The notes under the pieces were generated by a model. It ran no database searches and was not told where the DNA came from. It was given only the letters and a program-made list of their open reading frames with translations. The position numbers and the translations under genes were made by a program. A DNA stretch of 64,000 bases from FEB-25 sp963726315 (lineage in GTDB: Bacteria > Chloroflexota > Anaerolineae > Anaerolineales > UBA4823), in contig CAVSBZ010000005.1 of NCBI GenBank assembly GCA_963726315.1, positions 62,001 through 126,000 on the forward strand, in the 5' to 3' direction. This document shows, piece after piece, positions 35,948 through 45,651 of this stretch (the first letter of the stretch is position 1; every line of letters begins with the position of its first letter).

Positions 35948-36940
35948 ATGAAAGTATTGTTTATCGGTGGGACCGGGATCATTAGCTCAGCCTGCTCAGC
36001 GCTGGCACTCCAACAGGGCATTGAGCTATATTTACTTAATCGCGGCAGGTGCTTCCGCCCAGCACCTGCTGGCGCAATTTGGCTTGAGGGGGATATCCAC
36101 CAGCCCACGTCTGTTATAGAAGCGCTGGGTGACCTGACTTTCGATGCGGTGGTGGAGTGGATCGCATTCACACCCCAGCAGGTGAAGGCGGATATCGAGC
36201 TTTTCCGCAATTGCACCCAGCAATACGTTTTTATCAGCTCGGCTTCAGCATACCAGAAACCACCCAGCTCTTTACCCATCACCGAAAAAACTCTGCTTTA
36301 CAACCCATATTGGCAATACTCGCGTAATAAGGCTGCCTGCGAAGCACTGCTTGAAAAAGCCGGGCGAGAGGAAGGGTTCCCGTACACGATTGTACGCCCA
36401 ACGCATACCTACGATCGCACCCTGCTCCCTTTCCATGGAGGTTACACGACGGTCGCACGCATGCGGGCGGGTAAACCGGTGGTGGTACACGGTGATGGAA
36501 CTTCACTGTGGACGATGACTCACCACCGAGATTTTGCAGTCGGTTTCCTGGGCTTGCTGGGCAACCCGCAGGCGATTGGGGACAGCTTTCACATAACATC
36601 TGATGAGTGGCTCAGCTGGAACCAGATCTATCTTACCGTTGCCCAGGCTGCGGGAGCTGAGGCTGACCTGGTGCACGTCCCTTCGGAGTTAATTGCCCGG
36701 TTTGACGCGGAGTGGGGTGACTCTCTGTTGGGTGACAAAGCTCACAGCATGATTTTTGATAACAGCAAGATCCGTCACCTCGTCCCGCAGTTCAAGCCGG
36801 AAATTTCCTTCAGGCAAGGGGCACAAGAGATAATGGCATGGTACGATGAAGAAGCTAGTCGCCAGGTGGTGGACCCGAAGAATGATCAGGTTCAAGACCG
36901 GCTGGTCGAAGCGATACACAGGGTCGCGGATGGGATGTAA
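35948..36940 (+). CDS. NAD-dependent epimerase/dehydratase (extended SDR)
   Basis: This 330-residue Rossmann protein has the nucleotide loop KVLFIGGTGIISSACSALA, a catalytic-type YSRNK (Tyr-x-x-x-Lys, about 118-122) preceded by FISSASAYQ, and VRPTHTYD. It is an atypical extended SDR, in which the loop ends in GIIS; such members are often described as isoflavone-reductase or nucleoside-sugar-epimerase-like. The substrate is unknown. It follows the GH94 gene by 11 bases, so the two are probably co-transcribed, suggesting a role in the same sugar pathway. Confidence 0.8.
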   Translation: MKVLFIGGTGIISSACSALALQQGIELYLLNRGRCFRPAPAGAIWLEGDIHQPTSVIEALGDLTFDAVVEWIAFTPQQVKADIELFRNCTQQYVFISSASAYQKPPSSLPITEKTLLYNPYWQYSRNKAACEALLEKAGREEGFPYTIVRPTHTYDRTLLPFHGGYTTVARMRAGKPVVVHGDGTSLWTMTHHRDFAVGFLGLLGNPQAIGDSFHITSDEWLSWNQIYLTVAQAAGAEADLVHVPSELIARFDAEWGDSLLGDKAHSMIFDNSKIRHLVPQFKPEISFRQGAQEIMAWYDEEASRQVVDPKNDQVQDRLVEAIHRVADGM

Positions 36941-37181
36941 GGTAAGATGGGTTAAGGCGGTAGGACCATTGTGCAAGTATTGCAGGGATCCTGTTCTAAC
37001 TATTCCTGCTCATTAAACAGGCTCAGAAACTTCAGATAGTGAACTGGGAAACCACTTATGGAGTGGAAGTTTGTATCCTTGGTTTTCAGGCGGCTGACGT
37101 CAGCTTATAGGCTCCTAGCAGGTTAACCGAGGGATATAATTTCAGCGGCAATATAATATCGATGGATCCTTCCATATTCAA

Positions 37182-39152
37182 ATGCTGATTGTTCTGCCAT
37201 TCCTGGCCATTTTGATCGTCTTCTTCTCATTGTTGGGCGTACAGAGAGAGGAGCCCTCAAGGCTCACTGACTGGCGTGTGGCGTTACTGCAAACTGTGCT
37301 GATCGCGGGGGTTTTTACGGCACTCCACTCTGAGATTTTAAGCTTATTCCATTTGTTATCCCGACCGTTTGTCACGGGGGCGTGGCTGCTGGCGCTGCTG
37401 GCTTCTGCATGGCTGAGCTGGCGTATGGGTTGGCTTTCCCGGGGGGCGAGGCGGTTGTCTGACGAGCTTCACACATTGGACCGGTTGACGACTGTAACCC
37501 TAGTTGCTTTCAGCGTAATTTGCTTGCTGCTTTTGGTGATCGTGGTGATCGCCCCGGCGAATAATATGGACTCCTTGCTCTACCATATGAGCCGGGTGAT
37601 GCATTGGGCTCAGGACCGGAGCCTGGATCATTATCCCGTGGCGTTCGAGGTACAGCTGACCCATCCCATCCTCGCTGAGCTGAGCATCTTGCAGCTGCGG
37701 TTATTGTGGGGGAATGACCAGCTGGCGAGTCTACCGCAATGGATCAGCCTGATCTTATGTGTGGTGGCGGTCTCGTTGGGTGCCAAACTGCTGGGTGCCG
37801 GGCGGAAGGGACAATTAGCAGCGGCAGCATTTGCAATCAGTATACCGATTGGGCTGATGGAAGCTACCAGCACGCAAAACGATTACGTAACCGCCTTGTG
37901 GCTGACCATCCTGGCAGTCTTCGTCCTATACGCCTGCCAGGTGGAAGCGGGATGGGCGGAAGTAATCTCGATTGCGGCGGCCTTGGGATTGGGATTGTTA
38001 ACCAAGGGCACGTTTTACCCCTACGCAGTCGCATGGGGATTATGGCTGGGCATCCATTGGCTCAAGCAGCGAAAACCTGCGCTGTTGATTAAACGCAGCG
38101 CGGTGATTATTGTGGTGGTGGTCCTGCTAAACGCCGGGTATTGGACACGGAACTTGATCACTTATGGCGGACCTTTGGGTCCGGCTGGGTGGGTGGCTGA
38201 CATGAGTTCGGCGAGATTTGGGGTAGGGTCGGTGGCCTCCAACCTGGTGAAGGATGTACTGCTCAACATGGTGACACCCAGCCCCAGGATCAACCAATCC
38301 ATGGTCAGCCTGGTCCAATCGACTTTTCGAGCGTCCGATCCTGACGTGAGCAGCTTCAGGCTGGATTGGCGGTGGAATAATGAGGATTCAGCTGGCAGCC
38401 CAATCCATCTGTTCCTGATCTTACTCAGTGCGATCGGGGTAATTGTCTTATTGGCCTTGGGACGGCTGAAAGAGCGCAGTATTCTCTGGTACAGCCTGGC
38501 TGCCTTCCTATCTTTTATTATTTTTGCCCTGGCAGCCCATTATGACGACTATGGTGTGCGGTTCCAGTTGCCACTGATTATGATCTGGGCGCCGGTGTTT
38601 GGAAGCATGATCAGCCGCCTGCGTGAGAAGTGGCTCGCGCCCGCGGTGTTATTGTTCCTATTTGCAATTACACTGCCCTATGTCTTCTTCAATACCATCC
38701 GTCCGCTAATCGCCATGAAGAATGTTCCGGAACCCTTTGCAATCCACCCCCTGCCCATGCTGGGAAAGACAAAAAGCAGCAGCATTTTTTATGCCGAACC
38801 ACGCGACCTTTTGTTCATCAATGCACCGGATTGGAACAAGCCGTTTATGGAAGCCACGCACGATATACGAGATTCAGGGTGCAAGGACGTGGGCTTGCGC
38901 ATTGACAGCCATGACCCTGAGTATCCGCTTTGGTGGCTGTTGAAGGCTCCGCAGAGCGGTGTGAGGATTGAGACGCTGTATTATTCAGAGATATTGAAAC
39001 GCTACGCTGACCCCAACTTCAAGCCTTGCGCTATCTTATGCACAATTTGCAGTGGTAAGAGCCAGTTAAATGGGTTAAACTTTTCCGGCTCCTACGATGG
39101 CCTGGTAGACCTGTACATGGGGGGAACATATTCCCCCAGCGAAGGGAAGTGA
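37182..39152 (+). CDS. Multipass membrane protein, probable GT-C glycosyltransferase
   Basis: This 656-residue protein has about 12 hydrophobic segments. The first large outer loop has NNMDSLLYHMSRVMHWAQDR, with an acidic residue placed as in GT-C fold transferases (PMT/ArnT-like), and a soluble C-terminal region (about 530-656) follows the last membrane helix. The pattern fits glycosyltransferases that use lipid-linked sugar donors. No ribosome site is clear before the ATG at 37182. It converges on the DPM1-like glycosyltransferase gene with a 33-base gap, and lies with other surface-glycan genes. Confidence 0.7.
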   Translation: MLIVLPFLAILIVFFSLLGVQREEPSRLTDWRVALLQTVLIAGVFTALHSEILSLFHLLSRPFVTGAWLLALLASAWLSWRMGWLSRGARRLSDELHTLDRLTTVTLVAFSVICLLLLVIVVIAPANNMDSLLYHMSRVMHWAQDRSLDHYPVAFEVQLTHPILAELSILQLRLLWGNDQLASLPQWISLILCVVAVSLGAKLLGAGRKGQLAAAAFAISIPIGLMEATSTQNDYVTALWLTILAVFVLYACQVEAGWAEVISIAAALGLGLLTKGTFYPYAVAWGLWLGIHWLKQRKPALLIKRSAVIIVVVVLLNAGYWTRNLITYGGPLGPAGWVADMSSARFGVGSVASNLVKDVLLNMVTPSPRINQSMVSLVQSTFRASDPDVSSFRLDWRWNNEDSAGSPIHLFLILLSAIGVIVLLALGRLKERSILWYSLAAFLSFIIFALAAHYDDYGVRFQLPLIMIWAPVFGSMISRLREKWLAPAVLLFLFAITLPYVFFNTIRPLIAMKNVPEPFAIHPLPMLGKTKSSSIFYAEPRDLLFINAPDWNKPFMEATHDIRDSGCKDVGLRIDSHDPEYPLWWLLKAPQSGVRIETLYYSEILKRYADPNFKPCAILCTICSGKSQLNGLNFSGSYDGLVDLYMGGTYSPSEGK

Positions 39153-39185
39153 GCTATTTTAGTTATGAGGGGGAATGGTGATAAC

Positions 39186-39944
39186 TCAGTCGAGGTGGGC
39201 GAAACGAGTTTTAAGGATGGTGGTGACGTACCCAAGCCCTGCCAGACCAAATTGGACCAGGTTCTTGTTTGACTTGGAAACTCCCCTGGTCCGTTCGGTA
39301 AAAGTATAGGGAAGCTCGATTACCTTCAGCCCTTTACGGCAGCAGGCATAAATGAATTGGATGAAATAAGCCCCGTATCCTGAAGGGGTCAGGGAGACGC
39401 TATCAAGGACATAACGGTGCATAAGGATAAACCCGCTGTCGTAATCCAGGATGCCATGATTCAACACGAAACTGGCCAGGCGGTTGATGAAGCGGCTGGT
39501 GGATACCCGGCTTGGATCACGATCATCCTTGCCCCCACGTACATAGCGTGAGCCAATCACCAAATCACAATCAGAGAGGGTTGCGAGCATGGCGGGGAGC
39601 AGAGAGGGCGGGTGACATAGATCAGCATCCATCCAGCCCAGCACCTCACCCTGTGATTCGATCACCCCGCGGTTAATCGCCGAAGCCAGGCCGCGGGTCT
39701 TGACCCGGCGGATCACATTTACACGCGGGTCACCCATCTCTGAGGCAATCTTCCAGGTTAGATCGGGGGAGTTATCGTCGACGATGATGATTTCCACGGG
39801 ATCAGGCAGGCTGGTGAAAATAGCGGAAACCATCTCACGGATGTTCTCGCTCTCATTGTAGGTCGCCAAAATGATGGAGACCAGCTTTATGTGGGAGATT
39901 CCTGGTTGGGGTGTTACGGTGGGTTGAGGTTCAGTCTTATCCAT
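39186..39944 (-). CDS. GT2 glycosyltransferase, polyprenol-phosphate sugar synthase type
   Basis: This 252-residue soluble GT2 enzyme resembles dolichol/polyprenol-phosphate mannosyl- or glucosyl-transferases (DPM1). It has SIILATYNESENIREMV, IIIVDDNSPDLTWKIA (nucleotide Asp), RVKTRGLASAINRGV, the metal motif LGWMDADLCHPPSLLP (about 118) and LVIGSRYVRGG. There is no membrane anchor, and the C-terminus is amphipathic (NLVQFGLAGLGYVTTILKTR). It probably loads a sugar from NDP-sugar on a lipid carrier, giving the donor for the neighbouring GT-C-like proteins. It starts three bases after the DegT aminotransferase stop. Confidence 0.87.
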   Translation of the reverse strand: MDKTEPQPTVTPQPGISHIKLVSIILATYNESENIREMVSAIFTSLPDPVEIIIVDDNSPDLTWKIASEMGDPRVNVIRRVKTRGLASAINRGVIESQGEVLGWMDADLCHPPSLLPAMLATLSDCDLVIGSRYVRGGKDDRDPSRVSTSRFINRLASFVLNHGILDYDSGFILMHRYVLDSVSLTPSGYGAYFIQFIYACCRKGLKVIELPYTFTERTRGVSKSNKNLVQFGLAGLGYVTTILKTRFAHLD

Positions 39945-39946
39945 CG

Positions 39947-41080
39947 TTATGCCAGGATTTTTTCCACGGCATGGCAGACTTCATCGATCTGAATTTCGGT
40001 GAGGGTCAGTCCCGATGGAAGGTAAAGACCCTGGCGGGCGATGCGTTCGGCGACCGGGTACTTCTCACCCTTAAATAGACCCATATCCATAAATACAGGC
40101 TGCTCATGCATACCGAGGAAGAAGGGGCGGGTTTCAACGCCTTCGGTGAGCAGCCGGCGGGCAAATTCAACTGCATCAATGCCTGTACTCTCATCCAGCA
40201 CCAGACCGTACATCCAGTACACCTGACGAGCCCATGGTTCTTCCACTGGCAGCTGAATGGAAGAGATATTCATCAATCGCCGGGTATAGGTTTCGCCCAT
40301 CCAGCGTTTTTTGGCAATGGTCTCAGGCAGGCGTTCGATCTGCGCCAGACCGATGGCGGCCTGCAGGTTAGTAAGGCGGAAATTGTGCCCCAGCTCGGTG
40401 TGGTAGAAGCGCCGCTCACGTTTAAAACACAGGTTGCGCAGACTGCGCGCCTGCTCGGCGATGGCGGGGTCGTTGGTCAGCACCATTCCGCCTTCACCGG
40501 TGGTGACCAGCTTATTAGCGTAAAAGCTGAACACGCTAATATCCCCCAGACCTCCACTGCGGCGCCAGACAGAGTTAGAAGTGCCTCTGCCCGAGAGGTA
40601 CTCTGCGCCATGTGCTTCGGCTGCATCTTCGATGACTAAAAGACCATGCTGTTTGGCTAGGGAGATGACCGGGTCCATGTCCACCGGGTGACCATAGATA
40701 TGGACTGGCATGATCGCCCGGGTGCGGGGAGTGATCCTGCCTGCCAGCTGGTTGACGTCCATGCACCAGGTGCGCGGCTCGCTATCTACCAGCACGGGAA
40801 TACCGCCATTATAGGTTACAGCCTGGGCACAGGATATGATGGTAAAAGTTGGAAGTATGACTTCATCGCCAGGCTGAAGACCAATGCATGCGGCGGCTAC
40901 CTGCAGGGCGGTGGTGCCGTTACTAACAGCAATACCATAACGCATTCCGCAGTAATTTGCCCAGGCTTGTTCGAAGCTTTCCAGGTATTTGCCGGAAGAT
41001 GAGATCCAACCAGTTCGTAAACAATCCAGAACATATTCAATTTCCTTCTCACCAACCAGCGGTTCGTTAACCGGGATCAT
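39947..41080 (-). CDS. DegT/DnrJ/EryC1-family sugar aminotransferase
   Basis: This 377-residue PLP enzyme makes amino-sugars (as nucleotide sugars). Family blocks are IPVNEPLVGEKEIEYVLDCL, SNGTTALQVAAACIGLQPGD, MPVHIYGHPVDMDPVI, VIEDAAEAHGAEY (the PLP Asp) and the PLP-lysine region FSFYANKLVTTGEGGMV (about 190). All expected residues are present. It overlaps the cupin gene by one base and leads straight into the GT2 gene, forming a three-gene unit. The sugar made could be of perosamine or viosamine type, but this cannot be decided. Confidence 0.9.
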   Translation of the reverse strand: MIPVNEPLVGEKEIEYVLDCLRTGWISSSGKYLESFEQAWANYCGMRYGIAVSNGTTALQVAAACIGLQPGDEVILPTFTIISCAQAVTYNGGIPVLVDSEPRTWCMDVNQLAGRITPRTRAIMPVHIYGHPVDMDPVISLAKQHGLLVIEDAAEAHGAEYLSGRGTSNSVWRRSGGLGDISVFSFYANKLVTTGEGGMVLTNDPAIAEQARSLRNLCFKRERRFYHTELGHNFRLTNLQAAIGLAQIERLPETIAKKRWMGETYTRRLMNISSIQLPVEEPWARQVYWMYGLVLDESTGIDAVEFARRLLTEGVETRPFFLGMHEQPVFMDMGLFKGEKYPVAERIARQGLYLPSGLTLTEIQIDEVCHAVEKILA

Positions 41081-41481
41081 TAAAATAATTCCTTGTCCGA
41101 GGCCCCGGCATACGGACCCAATTTGATTTCCAATAATACCGTCGCTTCGAGGATGCGGAAACCATGTCCACCCGAAACCATTAATACAAAATCCCCTGCC
41201 TTGAGCTCATGTGTGGCAAGCAAGACCTTATTTTGATCGAAGATATCGATCTCCAATCTACCTTCACGCACGATCAGCGCCTCTGAGCTGGAGATGTTTT
41301 GCCTGTCGACGTTTTTATGAATATGGCGCTTGATCACACCACCGGCTGGATAAACCACAAAACCCACCTGTTGAGCAAGGTCGGGGTTGGTGATAAAGGT
41401 GGTTTCAGTTGGCTGATATTCTCGCCGGATGATGATGGTGGTGAGGATATTCGTTTTGGTCTTGATGTACTCAATGCTCAT
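41080..41481 (-). CDS. Small cupin-like protein
   Basis: This 133-residue beta-rich protein has a cupin-like core at about 40-125 (VVYPAGGVIKRHIHKNVDRQ, then GDFVLMVSGGHGFRI). The first His pair is kept, but the complete metal-ligand set is not clear. It may act on a sugar or nucleotide sugar, as cupins beside DegT enzymes in WxcM/FdtA-type pathways do. It is the first gene of the three-gene unit and overlaps the aminotransferase by one base. Confidence 0.7.
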   Translation of the reverse strand: MSIEYIKTKTNILTTIIIRREYQPTETTFITNPDLAQQVGFVVYPAGGVIKRHIHKNVDRQNISSSEALIVREGRLEIDIFDQNKVLLATHELKAGDFVLMVSGGHGFRILEATVLLEIKLGPYAGASDKELF

Positions 41482-41577
41482 AGCTGCTCACTTGATCCCA
41501 AAAGAGAGGATGGTGGGTGTGGATTGGGAGATAGCCTGGCGAAATCATACCACATGGTACCTGATGATCAGGTCCTT

Positions 41578-43602
41578 TCAAGGATGGCAGGCTTCTACTT
41601 TATACAGCTTCCGATCCTGGCTGCCGGCCAGTTTTTTCTCCGCCTCCAGGTGAACACAGGGTTGGCTGTAAGCAGCTTGGACCTGAGGCGTTAATCCTTG
41701 CCACCAGTTTTGATCCATATAAACGTAGGAATAGCCGGCAGAAGCCACGCTGGCAGGGTCTGGGTTGGCGATTAACGCCTGCCAGGCGGGTGAACGTTGG
41801 TAGACGTCCTCCGCGGCGTAAGATGCCCGACCAAAGAGCAGCACGGCACGCTCTGGGATTAAATCAAGGATTTGGGCATCTGGTTCCAGCTGGTTCCAAT
41901 ATGGCTTCGAGAAGTCACTCTCTTGATACTGAAGGTAATAGGTCGTCTGGACTGCCGGGATGGCGATGAGCTCAACCGCAAACATGACCAGTCCAGCAAA
42001 AATTGCCACACCATATCCGATGCCAGCCAAAATCCGATACTCGCTGCGAGCGTTGACAAGCCACAGCCATAGAATGGGAAAAGCGAGGGCAAAGCCCAAC
42101 CATAAAGAGGCTCCGACCAGGCGGGTGATATCAAAATCCAGGCCGTAGCGGATAAACACCGGGACTAAGAGGCTAATTACAGACCCAGCTGCCAGGGCTT
42201 GAGGCAGGCGGTTGGCTCTGCCCAGTTTCCTCAACCAGTAAATGACCGCCACCGGAAGCAGGATGAGAGCCAGCCCGGCTTCCGCCAGCATGATCACGAT
42301 CTGACCGGGGCCAATTAGAGAGAGCGGACCGAAATGACCGGAGGGCACGGCCGGCGGCCAGCGTAGGCTGAAACCCTGGAAGTCGGTCGTCACCATGGGG
42401 TAGCTGCGCCCAATGAGGCTGGAGACCACACTCATAAACCCACCGGTGATATAGCCACCCTGGAATAATGCCAATACGACACTCATTGCGATGGGTATTC
42501 CCCAGGTGGTCAGCAATACCTTTTGATTATGCCGATGTTGAATTTGGTTGCGGATGAGCATAATCAACAGAATGATTGCCATCCCCGCTGCAACCAGGAC
42601 AAATACATTCTCCGCGCCCAACGCCAGACTGGCCAATATTAGGCTGATGGTTAGGGTGCCGATGATGGAGTATTTACGCGGCTTCCAAATGAGCAGGAGT
42701 AGCAGGACGGTCATCTCCCACATGGCACCGGTAGCTCCCAGCTGCATATTCAAAGGTTCCAGGATCCCGCTGGCAAAGGCATAAGGGAAAGGGAACGGAC
42801 CTCCCCCTTCAAGAGGCCAGCGATTGGCAAGCGCCGTCACCAGGTTACCGCCTGCGGCAAGCCCTGAGAGGTCCATATGTAAATTTGCACCCATGCGCGC
42901 CAGCAAAGAGGTGGGGACAAACAGGAGCAGCCAACGTGCTGCCCCTCCGAAGACGAGCAGCCCAGTGCCTAAATAAGCCGGCAGCTGCCTTCCAGTCAAT
43001 CGGCGGAACCACAACCAGGCAAGAATGACGGTGAACCCGAATACAATAGCGCGGCTGATATCCCAGGCACTCCAGGGGAAAAAACCACCCAACCTGACCA
43101 TGCTGGCGGCAAAAACCTGCAACCCATAATGGTAGGGTAGATGGAGGCTGGGATCGAGATAGAAATGGGGTGGGACATCTCCCGTGGCCATCACGGAAAT
43201 CATCGGCAGGTGATAGTAATCGTCGAATATTGCCAGCCCACGCAGGATGAGGGTGAATAACAGAATAACCGCCGCAAGGATGACAATATGACGCCACCCG
43301 CTGAATGATTTGAAGTTGATCTGCGGCCCGTTTTTAGCCAGGAGTACCAATAAAAACCCCACCAGAAAAATAATCCCGGCGCTTGACCAATAGGCAACCG
43401 TCAGGGGGAGGATCTGGGCGAGCAAATTGCTCAATACGATGAATAATAAGAAGCCGGCAGCCAACCCGGCAGCCAGCTTTTCTCTGGCTTTGAGATGGAA
43501 GCTACGGCTAACAATTAAAAACCCTCCGGCTGCCCAGAGGGCACACAGAAGAATGAAACTGGTAATATCTAGAACACTTCCCGTGCGGCTCCAATAATAC
43601 AT
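41578..43602 (-). CDS. Multipass membrane protein, possible GT-C glycosyltransferase
   Basis: This 674-residue protein has about 14 hydrophobic segments. An early outer loop carries LRGLAIFDDYYHLPMISVMA, with paired Asp residues at the place where GT-C enzymes keep their catalytic acid, and a long loop follows with ALANRWPLEGGGPFPFPYA. The C-terminal 80 residues (after about 590) are soluble (DLIPERAVLLFGRAS). No family can be named with certainty. The gene lies 96 bases upstream of the cupin/DegT/GT2 unit on the same strand and is probably part of it. Confidence 0.65.
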   Translation of the reverse strand: MYYWSRTGSVLDITSFILLCALWAAGGFLIVSRSFHLKAREKLAAGLAAGFLLFIVLSNLLAQILPLTVAYWSSAGIIFLVGFLLVLLAKNGPQINFKSFSGWRHIVILAAVILLFTLILRGLAIFDDYYHLPMISVMATGDVPPHFYLDPSLHLPYHYGLQVFAASMVRLGGFFPWSAWDISRAIVFGFTVILAWLWFRRLTGRQLPAYLGTGLLVFGGAARWLLLFVPTSLLARMGANLHMDLSGLAAGGNLVTALANRWPLEGGGPFPFPYAFASGILEPLNMQLGATGAMWEMTVLLLLLIWKPRKYSIIGTLTISLILASLALGAENVFVLVAAGMAIILLIMLIRNQIQHRHNQKVLLTTWGIPIAMSVVLALFQGGYITGGFMSVVSSLIGRSYPMVTTDFQGFSLRWPPAVPSGHFGPLSLIGPGQIVIMLAEAGLALILLPVAVIYWLRKLGRANRLPQALAAGSVISLLVPVFIRYGLDFDITRLVGASLWLGFALAFPILWLWLVNARSEYRILAGIGYGVAIFAGLVMFAVELIAIPAVQTTYYLQYQESDFSKPYWNQLEPDAQILDLIPERAVLLFGRASYAAEDVYQRSPAWQALIANPDPASVASAGYSYVYMDQNWWQGLTPQVQAAYSQPCVHLEAEKKLAGSQDRKLYKVEACHP

Positions 43603-43772
43603 AAATCAGCAATCTTTCAAACCAGTTTGTTCTGAGATGATCTATACATGATTATGAAGATTGAGTTTAACATGCAATTTGGTTTTTATACAACCTGTGC
43701 AGCAGGTCAGACCAAGTTTTATATATACATATAAACTTGATTTATCAGACAACCTGATGGAATGCCTGCAGG

Positions 43773-44399
43773 TCAATTCATCAAGGAGCGGATATGGTCC
43801 GAGCTGCTCAAGAGCTGGTGTAGCCGAAGACGCGCCCGAGCCAACCGGCTTTTCACTGTTCCAATGGGTATTCCAAGGATGTGCGCAGTTTCCCGATAGT
43901 CAAATTCCTGCATATCCACCAACACAATCACAGTCCGCTGGTCCACTTCCAATTGATTGAGAGCGTCCCGCACAATCTGTTCCAGCTCGTGCTTCTCAAC
44001 TTCGATCTCTGGCAGAAGGCTGGCACCCGAGAAATCATAGAGAGGGGATAAGGTCTCTTCTGCCAGGTCGTTATTCTCAATTGATAGAACAGGGTACCTT
44101 TTATGATGGCGATATTCATCATAGCACAGGTTAGTGGCGATACGGGAAAGCCAGCTGCGAAATGAGCCATTCCGAAAACGAGGTAAGTTTAGATAGGCGG
44201 TCAGGAATGTATTCTGCGTGATATCATCCGCCATATCCTCGTCTCCCAGAATTCGAGTTGCGAGGTTGAAGATCCTGTCCTGGTAGAAACGGACGAGCTG
44301 GTTGAATGCTTCCAGGTCGCCCTTTTGGGCAACCCTTACCAGGGAGGATTCAGTTTCAGCAGTTGTGTATACAGGTTTCGTAGCGTATCTCATTAACAT
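43773..44399 (-). CDS. ECF-type RNA polymerase sigma factor
   Basis: This 208-residue sigma-70-family factor of the ECF type has region 2 (about 25-95) with RFYQDRIFNLATRILGDEDM and ADDITQNTFLTAYLNLPRF, and region 4 (about 145-200) with VIVLVDMQEFDYRETAHIL and GIPIGTVKSRLARARLRLHQ. The first 15 residues are an extension. A linker (about 105-140) is longer than usual. It is the last gene of a minus-strand group of small envelope proteins. No zinc-finger anti-sigma factor (HxxxCxxC) is encoded nearby, so its control is not explained by a standard anti-sigma partner. Confidence 0.9.
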   Translation of the reverse strand: MLMRYATKPVYTTAETESSLVRVAQKGDLEAFNQLVRFYQDRIFNLATRILGDEDMADDITQNTFLTAYLNLPRFRNGSFRSWLSRIATNLCYDEYRHHKRYPVLSIENNDLAEETLSPLYDFSGASLLPEIEVEKHELEQIVRDALNQLEVDQRTVIVLVDMQEFDYRETAHILGIPIGTVKSRLARARLRLHQLLSSSDHIRSLMN

Positions 44400-44426
44400 T
44401 TATAGAATTCCATAGGAATAAGAGCT

Positions 44427-44618
44427 TTACATCCGGATACTCGTGGTAATCACCAATGAGAGAAAAAGAGCTAAGGCTAGGGAGGTCAATACTAGACCAG
44501 CTGCAAGAGTAAGGAGCCCGGCTAACTTATTTTTCACTTTTATCAGTAAGATTACACCTACAGTAAACAGGATCAGACCAGAGAGCAATATAGCAGACAG
44601 AAAAATGGTAAAAAACAT
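44427..44618 (-). CDS. Small two-helix membrane protein
   Basis: These 63 residues form two long hydrophobic helices (FLSAILLSGLILFTVGVILL and LAGLLTLAAGLVLTSLALA) joined by KVKNK. GAAGGAAGG precedes the ATG. It lies 27 bases before the sigma factor gene. No family is recognised; it could be a regulator of that factor, but nothing in it shows so. Confidence 0.6.
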   Translation of the reverse strand: MFFTIFLSAILLSGLILFTVGVILLIKVKNKLAGLLTLAAGLVLTSLALALFLSLVITTSIRM

Positions 44619-44659
44619 TTTTAGACCTTCCTTCCATGCGTACTATGTAAAAAAAGATA

Positions 44660-44935
44660 TCACCGTGCGATTCTGCTGGAGGATTGATATGGAAATACCA
44701 GCCCGGGATTCTCATTAACCTTAACCTCATCCAAAGTTTTCTCATTGTCGGACCGGCTTAGCAGGCCATGCTGGGTGTTCATTCGGATTAGATCAGGCTC
44801 ATCCGGCTTACGGATAGATGGATCAACCTGGGGCGGGAAAGCGTGTTGATCCAACCCCGAGGAACCAATAACGAAGATACCAATTAACAGGAGTAGGGCA
44901 ACACCTGGGACCATGAGTATCTGTAATACAATCAT
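44660..44935 (-). CDS. Small single-pass membrane protein
   Basis: These 91 residues have one N-terminal hydrophobic helix (VLQILMVPGVALLLLIGIFV) followed by a charged, Pro-rich region (FPPQVDPSIRKPDEPD). AAAGGA precedes the ATG. No domain is recognised. Confidence 0.55.
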   Translation of the reverse strand: MIVLQILMVPGVALLLLIGIFVIGSSGLDQHAFPPQVDPSIRKPDEPDLIRMNTQHGLLSRSDNEKTLDEVKVNENPGLVFPYQSSSRIAR

Positions 44936-44974
44936 TCGAAAATCCTTTCTTTACGGAGCGACATAACAATTTTG

Positions 44975-45256
44975 CTACCTGGGATTGGCCGACCAGTTAT
45001 TTATTCCAGCAGGCCAATCCGGCATGATAATAGACACCACGTAGGATTGAATTAAGTTGTTGGGACTGGATTTTGAAAACTGGATTTCAACACTCTGTAC
45101 CTGTGCTTCGCGGACAGTGGTTTGCGGTTGAGCTACCTGAGGTGTCTCAGCTGGAACAGAGGTTGGGAGACCTGCGGCATGGGATATGGGTAAACACGCT
45201 GATAGTGCGATGAACATCAGGCTGTAGAGTAATTTGAATTGTACAAATTTCTTCAT
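44975..45256 (-). CDS. Small exported protein, probable lipoprotein
   Basis: These 93 residues have a signal peptide with a lipobox-like end (LMFIALSACLPIS, Cys at about 21) and then a short Pro/Thr/Gln-rich region. GAGGA precedes the ATG. It lies with other envelope genes. No domain is recognised. Confidence 0.6.
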   Translation of the reverse strand: MKKFVQFKLLYSLMFIALSACLPISHAAGLPTSVPAETPQVAQPQTTVREAQVQSVEIQFSKSSPNNLIQSYVVSIIMPDWPAGINNWSANPR

Positions 45257-45289
45257 AATATTTATCCTCTTTATGGGTTGGGTGATTTT

Positions 45290-45508
45290 TTATTTATTGC
45301 ATTCTTCGTTACATTTTCCGTTTGATTCCTGTCCGGCAGCGTTGTTTTCGATAAAGTCGATCAAGTAAGCGAACAATTGCTCCATGTTTGCAAAACCGAT
45401 GCGTTTTCCCGTCTCTGGTATTTCCAGAGATGACAACCAAGCTTCTGGTTCGGAGTGCTCAACACGCCACAGACGAAGAATGAATGAGTATTTATAAATA
45501 GATTGCAC
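45290..45508 (-). CDS. Small soluble protein, YxFILRLWR family
   Basis: These 72 residues follow a pattern seen in small Chloroflexota proteins: SFILRLWRVEHSEPEAW, SSLEIPETGKRIGFANME and QLFAYLIDFIE, ending with a Cys-containing tail. The start is a GTG at 45508; the true start may be a few codons later. Function unknown. Confidence 0.6.
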   Translation of the reverse strand: MQSIYKYSFILRLWRVEHSEPEAWLSSLEIPETGKRIGFANMEQLFAYLIDFIENNAAGQESNGKCNEECNK

Positions 45509-45651
45509 AGGATCGGCTTACCTCACTTTCTTTTTAATGATGATCCCAAATAGAGGAGAGGGGCAGGGAAACATCCAGCTAGTATCAGGACCATTATTGA
45601 TTTTTATTGCCAGCGGCAAGTTATTCTTTTTAGCCAGCTGTCGTCCTCACA

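Noticed and set aside
43693..43707. ACCTG/CAGGT stem after the sigma factor gene
   Set aside because: The five-base stem has no T-run on the minus strand, so termination is not supported.
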